Translations under genes and position numbers: made by a program
Shown here: one piece after another, positions 27,223-35,474 of the stretch
Numbering within the stretch: position 1 is the first letter of the stretch
How the letters are laid out: every line of letters starts with the position of its first letter
The notes under the pieces: model-generated
Databases searched by the model: none
What the model saw: only the letters and a program-made list of their open reading frames with translations
Told to the model about the DNA's origin: nothing
NCBI RefSeq assembly: GCF_000218895.1
Contig: NC_015703.1
Coordinates: forward strand, 6,213,001-6,277,000
Direction of reading: 5' to 3'
Length of the DNA stretch: 64,000 bases
Origin: Runella slithyformis DSM 19594
GTDB lineage: Bacteria; Bacteroidota; Bacteroidia; Cytophagales; Spirosomataceae

Positions 27223-27290
27223 GATTTCTTTTGTTGGATGATTGATGAAGCAAAACTAGGTGCCCCCAACACCAATCTGCTGAACAAAAG

Positions 27291-27866
27291 TTAAGAAATG
27301 ATCTTTCGCCGAATTCGGCTCAGTGTTTGGGGCTCAATGCCGATATACGAAGCGATGTATTGCAGCGGAACGTTTTGAATAAGGGCAGGCTCCTCCTGCA
27401 TCAATTTCAGGTATCGCTCTTCGGCACTCAGCGTGATGAGGTCTTTGCCGCGTTGATTATTAAAAATCAGGTACTTATCGGCCATCATAATACCCACCAG
27501 TGCCCAATGATGGCTTTTGCGGTACAGCCGGTCCAGATTATCTTTGGTAATGCGCAGCAGGTCGCAGGGGGCAATGGTTTGGACCGTTTCGTCGGAGAGG
27601 ATTTTCGCCGTAAAACTGTTGTAAGACGTAACGAACGTATTGGGTCCCGCCAAATGATTGGTGATTTCGACGCCTTTTTCCAAATGGTAGGACCGGATAA
27701 ATCCTGAATTGACGAAATACATGTACTTCGCTACTTTGCCATATTCCACCAAAAGTTCATTTCTGCCGCACATCAGAGGTTCAAACATGGAATGAGCCAA
27801 TTCCATATCCGCAGCGGTGACCGCCACCAACCGGTTCAGCAATTCCCCTAATTTTAAATACGACAT
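27291..27866 (-). CDS. Crp/Fnr family transcriptional regulator (short Bacteroidota type)
   Basis: This is a second short Crp-like regulator, 191 residues, with the sensor-domain segment GRNELLVEYGKVAKYMYFVNSG and a C-terminal helix-turn-helix (LQYIASYIGIEPQTLSRIRRKI) very similar to that of the neighbour at 25837-26415. Upstream is a gap with a dispersed repeat. The SDR gene begins 68 bases downstream, which makes this regulator a candidate controller of that gene. The sensed ligand is unknown. Confidence 0.9.
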   Translation of the reverse strand: MSYLKLGELLNRLVAVTAADMELAHSMFEPLMCGRNELLVEYGKVAKYMYFVNSGFIRSYHLEKGVEITNHLAGPNTFVTSYNSFTAKILSDETVQTIAPCDLLRITKDNLDRLYRKSHHWALVGIMMADKYLIFNNQRGKDLITLSAEERYLKLMQEEPALIQNVPLQYIASYIGIEPQTLSRIRRKIIS

Positions 27867-27953
27867 AGTCGGTGTTTTTTACTTACTCTTTTTTCCTTTT
27901 GATGCCCCTCCACCAGTTGATTGTTAACGAACATCTGCTCTCATATCATTAAC

Positions 27954-27987
27954 CCTCTGTGCTCCTTTGTCTCTCTGTGGTTAAAAA
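27954..27987. repeat. Common dispersed repeat of the 'ctctgtg...ctctgtggttaaaa' type
   Basis: The stretch ctctgtgctcctttgtctct, then ctgtggttaaaa (34 bases), matches the CT-rich sequence that recurs between genes in many Bacteroidota. A shorter related piece (tctctgtgttcctc) lies at 54079-54092. It lies in the gap between a Crp-type gene and the cytochrome gene. No open frame. Confidence 0.45.
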
Positions 27988-28025
27988 ATTTCGCCCCGTT
28001 AGGGAAGCCCTCAGCCTATCAGCAT

Positions 28026-29219
28026 TTATTTCACCTCAATCGCATACTTTTCGTCAAACACAGTGATAAACAGGGGATAGCGTTCATCCAGTTTATTATA
28101 CTCCGCCGACTTTTTATCCAGTCGATTTTTGGTCACTTTAACAGCCAGGGTGAGCTTTTGCTTTTGAGTAGGTTTGTAAGAAAACGTAAACGTTCGTTCT
28201 TCTTTGGGATTCAGGTTATTGTCAGAGATCTTTTTGGCGGCCGGATACCATTCCCACTTCTCTCCTATTCTATCCGTTTTCCGGGAAACTACTTTGCCGG
28301 TTTCATCCATTAATTCCATTGAAATACCGAAAAACCGCTCGGGGTCTCCGGAAGGCACCCGGTGGCCGGCAAACTCGTTTTTCAGTTTGAGTCGGTACAC
28401 AATTTCTTCGTTTACGGAATACGTTTTTTCAACCTCGGAAGGATAGAAAGCCAAGCCGTTCAGGACTTTGGTCTTGGCTCCTTTTTCTTTCGGAATGCCC
28501 GAACCGGCAAAATAATGCAAATGACTCAACCGCTCCCCGAATCCCGCCACGATCTCCCGTTTGGTGGGTTCCATGTGACAACTGATGCAATTTTTCTGCC
28601 CATAATACGGCCCGGCCTTCCATTCATCGCCGGTTTCAAACGAACAGACCAACGTAGAAGTCACCACCGCCTTGGCATTGTGACACGACAGACACAGCTT
28701 TTCGGAAAGGAAAACGGGATCTTTGCGGGTAGCATGAGGTGCTTTGGTCGTACCCGTAGAGCCGATCACGACATTGTCGCGTACGTGGCAGCTTGCGCAG
28801 TTGATGCCTTCCTGCTGAAGTTTTTTGTCGAAATGAGGATTCGTTTGTTTGACCGGTTGGTAAATATCCCCGTCAATTAAGCCCGTCACGATGAATTCCT
28901 GTTGGTTTTGGAGGGGAATATGGCAATTGATGCACAGATAAGGGCTGGATTCTTTTTTCAATTCGGCCTGAAACTGCAAATCTGTCCAGGCGTGAGAGTG
29001 CGTAGAGTGCTGCCATTCTTCGTAATGTTTAACGTGACAAGCCCCGCACTGCTCCGCACTCAGCGATGCCAATCCCTTCGGAATCTGTTGATGCGGCACG
29101 GCTTTCTCCCAGCTTTTGGTCAGCGGATGAATTTCTTTTTCGGTAGCCTTTAAAAATACCTGATACGCTACAATTCCGACAAAAATAATGAGCGATACGT
29201 AAACAATCTTTTTCTGCAT
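28026..29219 (-). CDS. Multiheme cytochrome c (five CxxCH)
   Basis: An N-terminal membrane or signal anchor (IVYVSLIIFVGIVAYQVF) precedes five CxxCH sites: C58 (CGACH), C96 (CINCH), C141 (CASCH), C176 (CLSCH) and C211 (CISCHM). Extra histidines (HSTHSHAW) could be distal ligands. From about residue 240 a beta-rich domain without heme sites follows, with segments like VYRLKLKNEFAGHRVPSGDP. The layout resembles the cytochrome c554/c-prime-type electron-transfer proteins found in Bacteroidota. A periplasmic electron-transfer role is inferred; partners are not in the window. It is separated from the VWA gene by a terminator-like palindrome. Confidence 0.9.
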   Translation of the reverse strand: MQKKIVYVSLIIFVGIVAYQVFLKATEKEIHPLTKSWEKAVPHQQIPKGLASLSAEQCGACHVKHYEEWQHSTHSHAWTDLQFQAELKKESSPYLCINCHIPLQNQQEFIVTGLIDGDIYQPVKQTNPHFDKKLQQEGINCASCHVRDNVVIGSTGTTKAPHATRKDPVFLSEKLCLSCHNAKAVVTSTLVCSFETGDEWKAGPYYGQKNCISCHMEPTKREIVAGFGERLSHLHYFAGSGIPKEKGAKTKVLNGLAFYPSEVEKTYSVNEEIVYRLKLKNEFAGHRVPSGDPERFFGISMELMDETGKVVSRKTDRIGEKWEWYPAAKKISDNNLNPKEERTFTFSYKPTQKQKLTLAVKVTKNRLDKKSAEYNKLDERYPLFITVFDEKYAIEVK

Positions 29220-29228
29220 TTTTAATCA

Positions 29229-29268
29229 AAAACAAAGACTTGGAAAGTTCTGAAAACTTTCCAAGTCT
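29229..29268 (-). terminator. Perfect 14-bp palindrome ending the VWA transcript
   Basis: The arms 29236-29249 and 29255-29268 are exact complements around a 5-base loop. On the minus strand the hairpin is followed by ttgtttttgatt, so it fits a terminator for the VWA gene ahead of the cytochrome gene. Confidence 0.75.
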
Positions 29269-29350
29269 CACATTATACTGAATCACTTGGAATTCTATCG
29301 AAACAAAGCCCCCCATTCGTCACTCGTCATTCCCTAATTCGTCATTCGAC

Positions 29351-30454
29351 TCACTTCATATTCTTCCGACGATTGCGCTGGAAATCTTCCAACACAAACC
29401 CGCCCAGCCCCTGCAAATTGCTGTAATATGCCCGGCCGTTGTTGACCCGCGTAAATTCCTGCACAAATTGCTTGAGGTACGGATCGGAAGCAATCATAAA
29501 GGTCGTGATCGGTACATCCAACCGACGGCATTGGGCCGCCAACGTGAGGGTTTTACTGACGATCTTACGGTCGAGGCCAAAACTGTTTTTATAATACCGT
29601 ATCCCTTCTTTCAAACAGGTCGGCTTACCGTCGGTGATCATAAAGATCTGCTTGTTTTTAGTTTTACGACGGCGCAACAGGTCCATCGCCAGCTCCAGCC
29701 CCGCCACCGTATTGGTATGGTACGGGCCCACTTCCAGGTACGGCAGGTCTTTCAATTGGATCTGCCAGGCGTCGTTTCCAAACACAATGATGTCGAGCGT
29801 ATCTTTGGGGTATTTGGTTTTGATCAATTCTGCCATCGCCAGGGCTACCTTTTTGGCGGGAGTGATACGGTCTTCACCGTAAAGAATCATCGAGTGGCTC
29901 ACATCAATCATTAACACCGTGGCCGTGAAGGTCTTCTGCTCTTTTTCCACCACTTCAAGGTCATTCTCCACCAGAAAAAATTCGCCGATGCCGTGATTGA
30001 TCTGGGCATTTTTGATGGATTCGGTCATGGCAATTTGGTCGAGCGTATCGCCAAACTGAAAATCGCGCACATCGCTGCTGAGTTCATCGCCCGTTCCCGT
30101 ATAGGGCGTGTGGTGGTTGCCGCCCGCTTTAGAACGCTTTAGTTTGCCAAAGATCTCTTCCAACGCACTGCGACGAATGCTGCGCTCGGTTTTGGGCGTC
30201 ATGATGACCTTGCCTTCTTCGTTTTCCTCCGTAATGTAGCCCTTACGTTTGAGGTCTTCGAAGAAATCGCCGATGCCGTATTGGTCATTGGTCAGGTTAT
30301 ACTGACGGTCCAGTTGACTCATCCACGCCATGGCTTGGGATACATCACCCGAATTCATCAGCAGGAGTTGCTGAAAGATGTTCAACAACTCGTCAAATTT
30401 ATTTTTACCGGTTTGTTCCGTAGGCTTAAATTCCGAAAAACGATGACCAAGCAT
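29351..30454 (-). CDS. VWA-domain protein (CoxE-like)
   Basis: The C-terminal half is a von Willebrand A domain with a full metal-ion-dependent adhesion site: DxSxS in MIDVSHSMIL, a Thr in YHTNTVAGLELA and an Asp in MITDGKPTC. The N-terminal half is polar with long helices (QQLLLMNSGDVSQAMAWM) and a short RSIRRSALEEIFGKLK block. Such proteins often work with MoxR-type AAA ATPases, but no such gene adjoins it. Intracellular, as no signal peptide is seen. Confidence 0.88.
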   Translation of the reverse strand: MLGHRFSEFKPTEQTGKNKFDELLNIFQQLLLMNSGDVSQAMAWMSQLDRQYNLTNDQYGIGDFFEDLKRKGYITEENEEGKVIMTPKTERSIRRSALEEIFGKLKRSKAGGNHHTPYTGTGDELSSDVRDFQFGDTLDQIAMTESIKNAQINHGIGEFFLVENDLEVVEKEQKTFTATVLMIDVSHSMILYGEDRITPAKKVALAMAELIKTKYPKDTLDIIVFGNDAWQIQLKDLPYLEVGPYHTNTVAGLELAMDLLRRRKTKNKQIFMITDGKPTCLKEGIRYYKNSFGLDRKIVSKTLTLAAQCRRLDVPITTFMIASDPYLKQFVQEFTRVNNGRAYYSNLQGLGGFVLEDFQRNRRKNMK

Positions 30455-30565
30455 GAGAGAATGTCAGGTTAAGGATGAAAACTGTTCTATGGTATGCTAA
30501 CACGCAAATTCCCCGGGAAGTTTAGGGACTTTGATACAATCTACGGGGATTTCGCGGCTTTTACT

Positions 30566-30573
30566 TAATTTTG
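30566..30573 (+). promoter_or_regulatory. -7 element upstream of the methyltransferase gene
   Basis: TAATTTTG matches TAnnTTTG and lies 34 bases before the ATG. I found no TTTG at the normal 19-base spacing, so confidence is modest. Confidence 0.35.
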
Positions 30574-30607
30574 GGGAAGTTAAAACGTATCTGTTACCCA
30601 TTGAACT

Positions 30608-31342
30608 ATGTCAAACGCTCCGCTTTCTTCTTCGATCCAAAACGTCTACGACCAACAATACGTCAATTCTGATGCCCAATGGCGTGAGATCGGCGCGCGT
30701 CAAAAAGCGGATGACATTATAAAGTTATGCCAAAAATTTAACTTTAAAAAGGTATTGGACGTCGGAGCCGGCGATGGGGCGGTATTGAAAGAACTCGACA
30801 GCCGTGGATTTACGGAAAACCTGCATGCCGTAGAGATCTCCGGCAGCGGCATTGAAAAGATCAACCAACGCGGGTTGAAATCCCTGCGGGAAGTGAAGCT
30901 GTTCGATGGGTACACAATTCCCTTTGAAGATAAAGCGTTTCCTTTGGCTACCTGTTCGCACGTCATTGAGCACGTGGAGCATCCGCGTTTGTTGCTGAGA
31001 GAAATTGCCCGCGTTTCGGAATACCAGTTTTTTGAAGTGCCGATTGACTTCAGCCTATTCGTAGACCGCAAAATAGACCACTTTCTTTCCTACGGCCACA
31101 TCAATATTTACACGCCGGCGCTCTTTAAATTTTTACTGAAATCAGAAGGATTTGAGGTCATTGACGAGCTGTTTCTGTTCTTCAGCGATGAAGTCGTTTC
31201 GTACCTCATGAAAGATTGGAAGCAGCGGTTGGTGTATAAAACGAAGGCGTTTTTGCTCGAAAACTCCCCTTTGCGTCAGGTCAAACCGAATGCCTACGCG
31301 GTTTTGTGCAAACACAAAGGCGAAGGGGTCAAAATATTTTGA
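30608..31342 (+). CDS. Class I SAM-dependent methyltransferase
   Basis: The SAM-binding motif I is VLDVGAGDGAVLKEL, followed by the acidic end of strand 2 (LHAVEISGSG) and the HVIEHVEHPRLLLREI segment typical of the UbiE/COQ5-like group. The remaining 100 residues form a C-terminal cap. It has no signal peptide. Methyl acceptor unknown. It is divergent from the VWA gene and convergent with the suf cluster. Confidence 0.9.
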   Translation: MSNAPLSSSIQNVYDQQYVNSDAQWREIGARQKADDIIKLCQKFNFKKVLDVGAGDGAVLKELDSRGFTENLHAVEISGSGIEKINQRGLKSLREVKLFDGYTIPFEDKAFPLATCSHVIEHVEHPRLLLREIARVSEYQFFEVPIDFSLFVDRKIDHFLSYGHINIYTPALFKFLLKSEGFEVIDELFLFFSDEVVSYLMKDWKQRLVYKTKAFLLENSPLRQVKPNAYAVLCKHKGEGVKIF

Positions 31343-31375
31343 GAAACGGTCGGTCACTTCCAACTAACCATTAAA

Positions 31376-31411
31376 AACAAAAAGAGTGAGAAACGAACCC
31401 GCTTCTCACTC
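31376..31411 (-). terminator. Terminator of the suf cluster
   Basis: A 9-bp stem (arms 31384-31392 and 31403-31411) around a 10-base loop is followed on the minus strand by tttttgtttttaa. It sits between the methyltransferase and bacilliredoxin stop codons. Confidence 0.6.
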
Positions 31412-31435
31412 CTCACTTCTGAATGCTGATTAAGC

Positions 31436-31870
31436 CTACGCTTTCTCTCCGCAAAATTCTTCAAACGCCATCACCAGGTGCTCGGCGATCATCTTGGCAT
31501 TACGGCCTTCGATGTGGTGACGCTCAATGAAATGCACCAACTCATCATCCTTAAAAATAGCGATCGAAGGAGATGAGGGAGGATACGGCAACAGATAATC
31601 GCGCATTTTGGCAGTCGCTTCCTGATCTACCCCGGCAAAAACCGTTACGAGGTTTTCAGGTTTTACGTCGCTGAATGCCAGAGCGGCTTTTACGCCCGGA
31701 CGGCAGGCACCGGCCGCGCATCCGCATACGGAATTGACCACTACGAGCGACACTCCTTTGGCGTTGGCCATGAAGTTATCTACGTCTTCGGCACTTTCCA
31801 ATTGTTGAAATCCTACGCTCGTCAGATCTTCTTTCATCGGAGCTACTAAGTGAGGAGGATACATAATCAA
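31436..31870 (-). CDS. BrxA/BrxB-type bacilliredoxin
   Basis: This 144-residue thioredoxin-fold protein has the family CxC motif (VNSVCGCAAGACRPG) and the LVTVFAGVDQEATAKMR segment. Bacilliredoxins remove bacillithiol or similar low-molecular thiols from protein cysteines. It lies at the downstream end of the suf cluster, 55 bases after the DUF59 gene, where a thiol-repair role would make sense. It could also act with another low-molecular thiol. Confidence 0.9.
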   Translation of the reverse strand: MIMYPPHLVAPMKEDLTSVGFQQLESAEDVDNFMANAKGVSLVVVNSVCGCAAGACRPGVKAALAFSDVKPENLVTVFAGVDQEATAKMRDYLLPYPPSSPSIAIFKDDELVHFIERHHIEGRNAKMIAEHLVMAFEEFCGEKA

Positions 31871-31925
31871 GTTACAGTTTTAAGTTTACAGTTCTTTTTT
31901 ATTGGTTTACCTTCTTTGGAAGGTC

Positions 31926-32237
31926 TTACATAAATCCAAGTTCCAGTTTGGCTTCTTCACTCATCATATCCTGTGAGTAAGGCGGATCCCAGGTCAACTC
32001 TACGCTTACGTCATTGACGCCTTCCACTTCCCGGATTTTCTGTTCCACTTCGGCCGGGATAGTACCCGCCGAAGGGCACGAAGGCGATGTCAGGGTCATT
32101 TCAACGTACACATTATTGACAGGGAATATTTTCAAGTCATAGATCAGGCCTAACTCCCACACATCCACGGGAATTTCGGGATCATAGACCGATTTTATGG
32201 CTTTTACGATTTCTTCTCTTAACGCTTCTTCAGTCAT
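31926..32237 (-). CDS. MIP18/DUF59 family Fe-S cluster assembly protein (SufT-like)
   Basis: The 103-residue protein is a single MIP18-like domain: VYDPEIPVDVWELGLIYDL near the start, MTLTSPSCPSAGTIP with the conserved cysteine, and VELTWDPPYSQDMMS. It assists Fe-S cluster delivery or maturation. It lies 43 bases after sufE and belongs to the same transcript as sufS, the TA pair and sufE. Confidence 0.92.
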   Translation of the reverse strand: MTEEALREEIVKAIKSVYDPEIPVDVWELGLIYDLKIFPVNNVYVEMTLTSPSCPSAGTIPAEVEQKIREVEGVNDVSVELTWDPPYSQDMMSEEAKLELGFM

Positions 32238-32280
32238 TTTTGTTAGAGTTAGTGTTCTTTACATTCGGCAAAGTTCGGAC

Positions 32281-32709
32281 TTAACTTACCTTTTCAGCCT
32301 CCCGTTGCGCAAATTCTTTCATTCGGGCAATCATAGACGCCAAGCCACCCGCCCGACGCGAAGTAATGATGCTGCTCATGCCGATCTTATCAATAAAATA
32401 CAAGTCGGCATTAGCTACTTCTTCGGGTTTTTGGTCCGACAATATCTTAATTAAGAGACTTACCAAGCCTTTGCTGATTTGGGCCGTCGGTTCGCTGTCG
32501 GCTTCAAAATGCACCACATCGCCGCGCATTTCGGAGTGCAGCCACACTTTCGATTGACACCCGCGAATCAGGTTTTCGTCCGATTTATATTCTTCCGCAA
32601 TGGGCGAAAGTTTTTTACCCAAATCAATAATATACTGCGTTTTGTCCAACTGATCGTCGAACAACTCAAAATCTTCGATTAACTCGTCCTGTATTTCGTT
32701 GATTGTCAT
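32281..32709 (-). CDS. sufE: Cysteine desulfuration protein SufE
   Basis: SufE takes the persulfide sulfur from SufS and passes it to the assembly scaffold. The 142-residue protein has the family core including the accepting cysteine in LIRGCQSKVWL, with the C-terminal helices SLLIKILSDQKPEEV and ASMIARMKEF. Its ATG overlaps the stop codon of the upstream toxin gene by four bases (ATGA), so the two are likely translationally coupled. The cluster continues with the DUF59 and bacilliredoxin genes. Confidence 0.95.
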   Translation of the reverse strand: MTINEIQDELIEDFELFDDQLDKTQYIIDLGKKLSPIAEEYKSDENLIRGCQSKVWLHSEMRGDVVHFEADSEPTAQISKGLVSLLIKILSDQKPEEVANADLYFIDKIGMSSIITSRRAGGLASMIARMKEFAQREAEKVS

Positions 32710-32999
32710 TCTATTTTTCCTAAAGGTCTCGATTGATGTCGTATCATTAATACTGTAATGACATCATTTAAGTCACTGTAAACTATTCTGTATTTGCCAA
32801 CAAATATTTCTCTGATAAAACGCACCTCCTTTTCAGGATTCATCTTTCCCATTTCGGGAAATTTGCCCAAAAGGAGCAATGCATGATCCAATTCCTCGAG
32901 CCAGTTTTCCGCTAAAACGTCTGAATCACGCATTAAATAAAAAACCACGTCACGAAAATCTTCCTTAGCAGGCTCAGACCAAGTTATCGTTTTATCCAT
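32706..32999 (-). CDS. ParE/RelE-type toxin of a toxin-antitoxin pair
   Basis: The 97-residue product has the RelE/ParE-superfamily pattern: WSEPAKEDFRDVVFYL, LGKFPEMGK and REIFVGKYRIVYSDLNDVITVLMIRHQSR at the end. Family toxins act on gyrase (ParE) or on ribosome-bound mRNA (RelE); the sequence alone does not decide which. Its start overlaps the antitoxin stop region by 16 bases and its stop overlaps the sufE start by four. It appears full length. Confidence 0.9.
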   Translation of the reverse strand: MDKTITWSEPAKEDFRDVVFYLMRDSDVLAENWLEELDHALLLLGKFPEMGKMNPEKEVRFIREIFVGKYRIVYSDLNDVITVLMIRHQSRPLGKIE

Positions 33000-33181
33000 T
33001 CTTTTGCCTGATTCATGACAGTATCGTGCGAATACACCTTTCCCGATGCAGCCTGTTCCAACGCCTCATCCAGTTTCGCAATCACGATGATTCGTTCAAT
33101 AATTTCATCGACGCTTACTCTTTCGGGCAAATCCCGCAGCGATTCTATGACGCTTTCCTTTCTGATCGTTGTTGATAACAT
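32984..33181 (-). CDS. Antitoxin of the ParE/RelE-type pair
   Basis: This 65-residue, charged, helical protein (MLSTTIRKESVIESLRDLPE, later VSVDEIIERI) is the size and position expected for the cognate antitoxin, directly before the toxin. It ends in a SHDTVMNQAKEWIK tail like those that clasp ParE toxins. I see no clear DNA-binding domain, so it may be of the short non-DNA-binding type. It starts 11 bases after the sufS stop. Identity as antitoxin rests mainly on gene order. Confidence 0.8.
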   Translation of the reverse strand: MLSTTIRKESVIESLRDLPERVSVDEIIERIIVIAKLDEALEQAASGKVYSHDTVMNQAKEWIKR

Positions 33182-33192
33182 TGTGTTATGAT

Positions 33193-34410
33193 TTAGCTCA
33201 ACATCTTTTTAACTCTTTCCAAACCTACGACTAATTTATCAATTTCTTCTTTGGTATTATAAACCGCAAAGGAGGCTCTGGAAGTTCCGGGAATGCCCAG
33301 TCGCTGCATCAAAGGTTGGGTACAATGGTGCCCCGTCCGTACGGCAATGCCCTGCTGATCCAAAATCACGCCCACATCCTGCGGGTGGATCCCTTCCAGA
33401 ATGAATGAAATGACGCTCACTTTTTCTTTGGCCGTCCCGACCAATTTCAGTCCTTCAATGCTTTGGAGGGCTTCGGTACCGTACACGAGCAATTCATGCT
33501 CATAGTCCGCAATCTGCTTTTTACCCAACGTTTCTACGTATTCAACGGCATTATAAGCCGCTACCACATCCGCGATATTGGGCGTACCGGCTTCAAATTT
33601 ATAAGGCAGATCGTTGTAAATGGTTTTGGCAAACGTCACCTCTTTAATCATCTCGCCACCGCCACGGTACGGCGGCATGGCATTCAGAATGTCTTTTTTG
33701 CCGTACAATGCTCCCATACCCGTTGGGCCGTAGAGCTTATGCAATGAAAATACATAAAAATCACAATCCAACGCCTGTACATCAATGTCAATGTGGGAAG
33801 TCGCCTGCGCGCCGTCAACCAACACTTTTGCGCCTACCGCATGCGCCTTCTCAATGATCTCCGCCACGGGATTAATGGTACCGAGGGCATTGGAGACATG
33901 CACTACCGACACAAACTTGGTTTTTTCGGAAAGCATCTTTTCGTATTCATCCATCAGCAGCTCGCCTGCGTCATTGATGGGAATTACGCGAAGCACGCAG
34001 CCTTTTTCTTCGCACAGCATTTGCCAGGGCACAATGTTGGAGTGGTGCTCCATGGTGCTGATGATGATCTCATCACCTTCCTTCAGAAAGGTCCGTCCGT
34101 AGCTTTGCGAAACCAGATTGATGCCATCGGTGGTGCCGTAGGTAAATATGATCTCCTCTACATGACGGGCGTTCATGAAGGTTTGGATTTTATGACGAGA
34201 CGCCTCAAAAGCAGAAGTAGCTTTTTCGGCTAAATGGTGGATGCCTCGGTGAATATTGGCATTATAATGCTCGTAATAACGCGCCAAGGCGTTCAATACG
34301 GGCAGTGGCTTCTGAGTGGTGGCGGCATTATCAAAATAGACCAGCGGTTTTCCGTTGATCACCTCATTCAATATGGGAAAGTCCAGCCGAATTTTTTGGA
34401 TATCAAGCAC
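33193..34410 (-). CDS. sufS: Cysteine desulfurase SufS
   Basis: SufS is the PLP enzyme that releases sulfur from cysteine for Fe-S clusters. Motifs seen are the N-terminal VYFDNAATTQKP, the PLP-bound lysine in FSLHKLYGPTGMG, the phosphate-binding MEHHSNIVPW, and the active-site cysteine loop RTGHHCTQPLMQRLG. Its 405-residue length is usual. It is the first gene of a minus-strand cluster: sufS, antitoxin, toxin, sufE, DUF59, bacilliredoxin. SufB, SufC and SufD are not in the window. Confidence 0.96.
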   Translation of the reverse strand: MLDIQKIRLDFPILNEVINGKPLVYFDNAATTQKPLPVLNALARYYEHYNANIHRGIHHLAEKATSAFEASRHKIQTFMNARHVEEIIFTYGTTDGINLVSQSYGRTFLKEGDEIIISTMEHHSNIVPWQMLCEEKGCVLRVIPINDAGELLMDEYEKMLSEKTKFVSVVHVSNALGTINPVAEIIEKAHAVGAKVLVDGAQATSHIDIDVQALDCDFYVFSLHKLYGPTGMGALYGKKDILNAMPPYRGGGEMIKEVTFAKTIYNDLPYKFEAGTPNIADVVAAYNAVEYVETLGKKQIADYEHELLVYGTEALQSIEGLKLVGTAKEKVSVISFILEGIHPQDVGVILDQQGIAVRTGHHCTQPLMQRLGIPGTSRASFAVYNTKEEIDKLVVGLERVKKMLS

Positions 34411-34626
34411 TGTACAGATAATTAGTGGTGAGAAATTCCCGTTAATAAAGACAATCCTAAAAAAGCCGGATAAACGTCAACGGGTTGTGTAAAAATAAAA
34501 CACACAAAAGTAGAGTTGAGTTTTACAAACTCTAAATAAAAAGCCAACCGTTAGTGTAAAAATCCTTTTTGGGAAACCGTAATCCTGTTACATTGTTTAT
34601 GATTTCAAACTAAAACTTCCAATACC

Positions 34627-34941
34627 ATGGTCAATGCCAAACACTTAGCTACGTTTGTTCTCGGAGCCGCTGCCGGGGTAGCGTTACACAAATATCTACA
34701 GACGGAAGAGGGAGAAAAAATGCTTGAAGACCTCAAATCTAAGGCGGGCGATCTGAAAACGGAGGCCGAGGGTGCGCTGGATAAAATGCCTGAGTATTTC
34801 GAACAACTCAAAAATCAAGGCTCTGAAACATTGAAGAAATATTCGCCGGACGCCGAACGAATCCTTCAGGACCTGCTTGACAGTTTTCGCGGAAAATCGA
34901 CCGGCGCTGAACCCTCCACTCCGCCGCCACCCACAGCCTAA
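34627..34941 (+). CDS. YtxH-domain protein
   Basis: The N-terminus has a short glycine/alanine-rich membrane segment (LATFVLGAAAGVALHKYLQT) followed by a long amphipathic helix (EEGEKMLEDLKSKAGDLKTEA). This YtxH-type layout is associated with envelope stress in other bacteria. The C-terminal tail is Pro-rich (STPPPPTA). The 104-residue length is usual. It is transcribed away from sufS, and a bidirectional terminator separates it from rplI. Confidence 0.85.
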   Translation: MVNAKHLATFVLGAAAGVALHKYLQTEEGEKMLEDLKSKAGDLKTEAEGALDKMPEYFEQLKNQGSETLKKYSPDAERILQDLLDSFRGKSTGAEPSTPPPPTA

Positions 34942-34952
34942 TACACAGAACG

Positions 34953-34997
34953 CATAAAAAAAGTGGCGCACCTTACGGTCTCGCCACTTTTTTTATG
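34953..34997. terminator. Bidirectional terminator between YtxH gene and rplI
   Basis: The 16-bp arms 34953-34968 and 34982-34997 contain seven As opposite seven Ts at the stem base, so both directions get a U tail. Confidence 0.9.
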
Positions 34998-35008
34998 TTC
35001 AGCCCGGA

Positions 35009-35452
35009 TTACGCTTCAGCCACTACATTTACCGTTACGGTATGCTTCACTTCCTTATGAAGGTCAAGCGTTGCCTTGTAGGTACCGATGGTTTTTACGT
35101 CTTCCACCGTGATTTTCTTACGATCTACGTCAAATCCTTTGGCTCTCAAAGCATCAGAAATTTGAATGCTCGTGACACGACCAAAGATTTTGCCGCTGTC
35201 GCCTGCTTTTGCAGCGATCTCAACGGTCATTTCACCGATGGCTGCCGCCAGATCTTCGGCGTCTTTTTTGATTTTTTCGGCCTTGTGAGCAGCTTGCTTC
35301 AGGTTTTCGGCCAATTGCTTCTTGTTGGATTCGGTCGCCATCACCGCAAATCCCTGCGGAATAAGATAGTTGCGACCATAACCGGCTTTCACCTCTAAGA
35401 TATCGTTCTTATATCCCAGTCCGGCAATATCAGTTCTTAAAATAACTTGCAT
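35009..35452 (-). CDS. rplI: Ribosomal protein L9 (bL9)
   Basis: The N-terminal L9 domain MQVILRTDIAGLGYKNDILEVKAGYGRNYLIPQG is unmistakable, including the YGRNYLIP motif, followed by the long connecting helix and the C-terminal domain (KIFGRVTSIQI). Its length is 147 residues. It is the last gene of the rpsF-rpsR-rplI operon. Confidence 0.98.
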   Translation of the reverse strand: MQVILRTDIAGLGYKNDILEVKAGYGRNYLIPQGFAVMATESNKKQLAENLKQAAHKAEKIKKDAEDLAAAIGEMTVEIAAKAGDSGKIFGRVTSIQISDALRAKGFDVDRKKITVEDVKTIGTYKATLDLHKEVKHTVTVNVVAEA

Positions 35453-35474
35453 CGTCAGTTTTCTCCTTCCGTTT

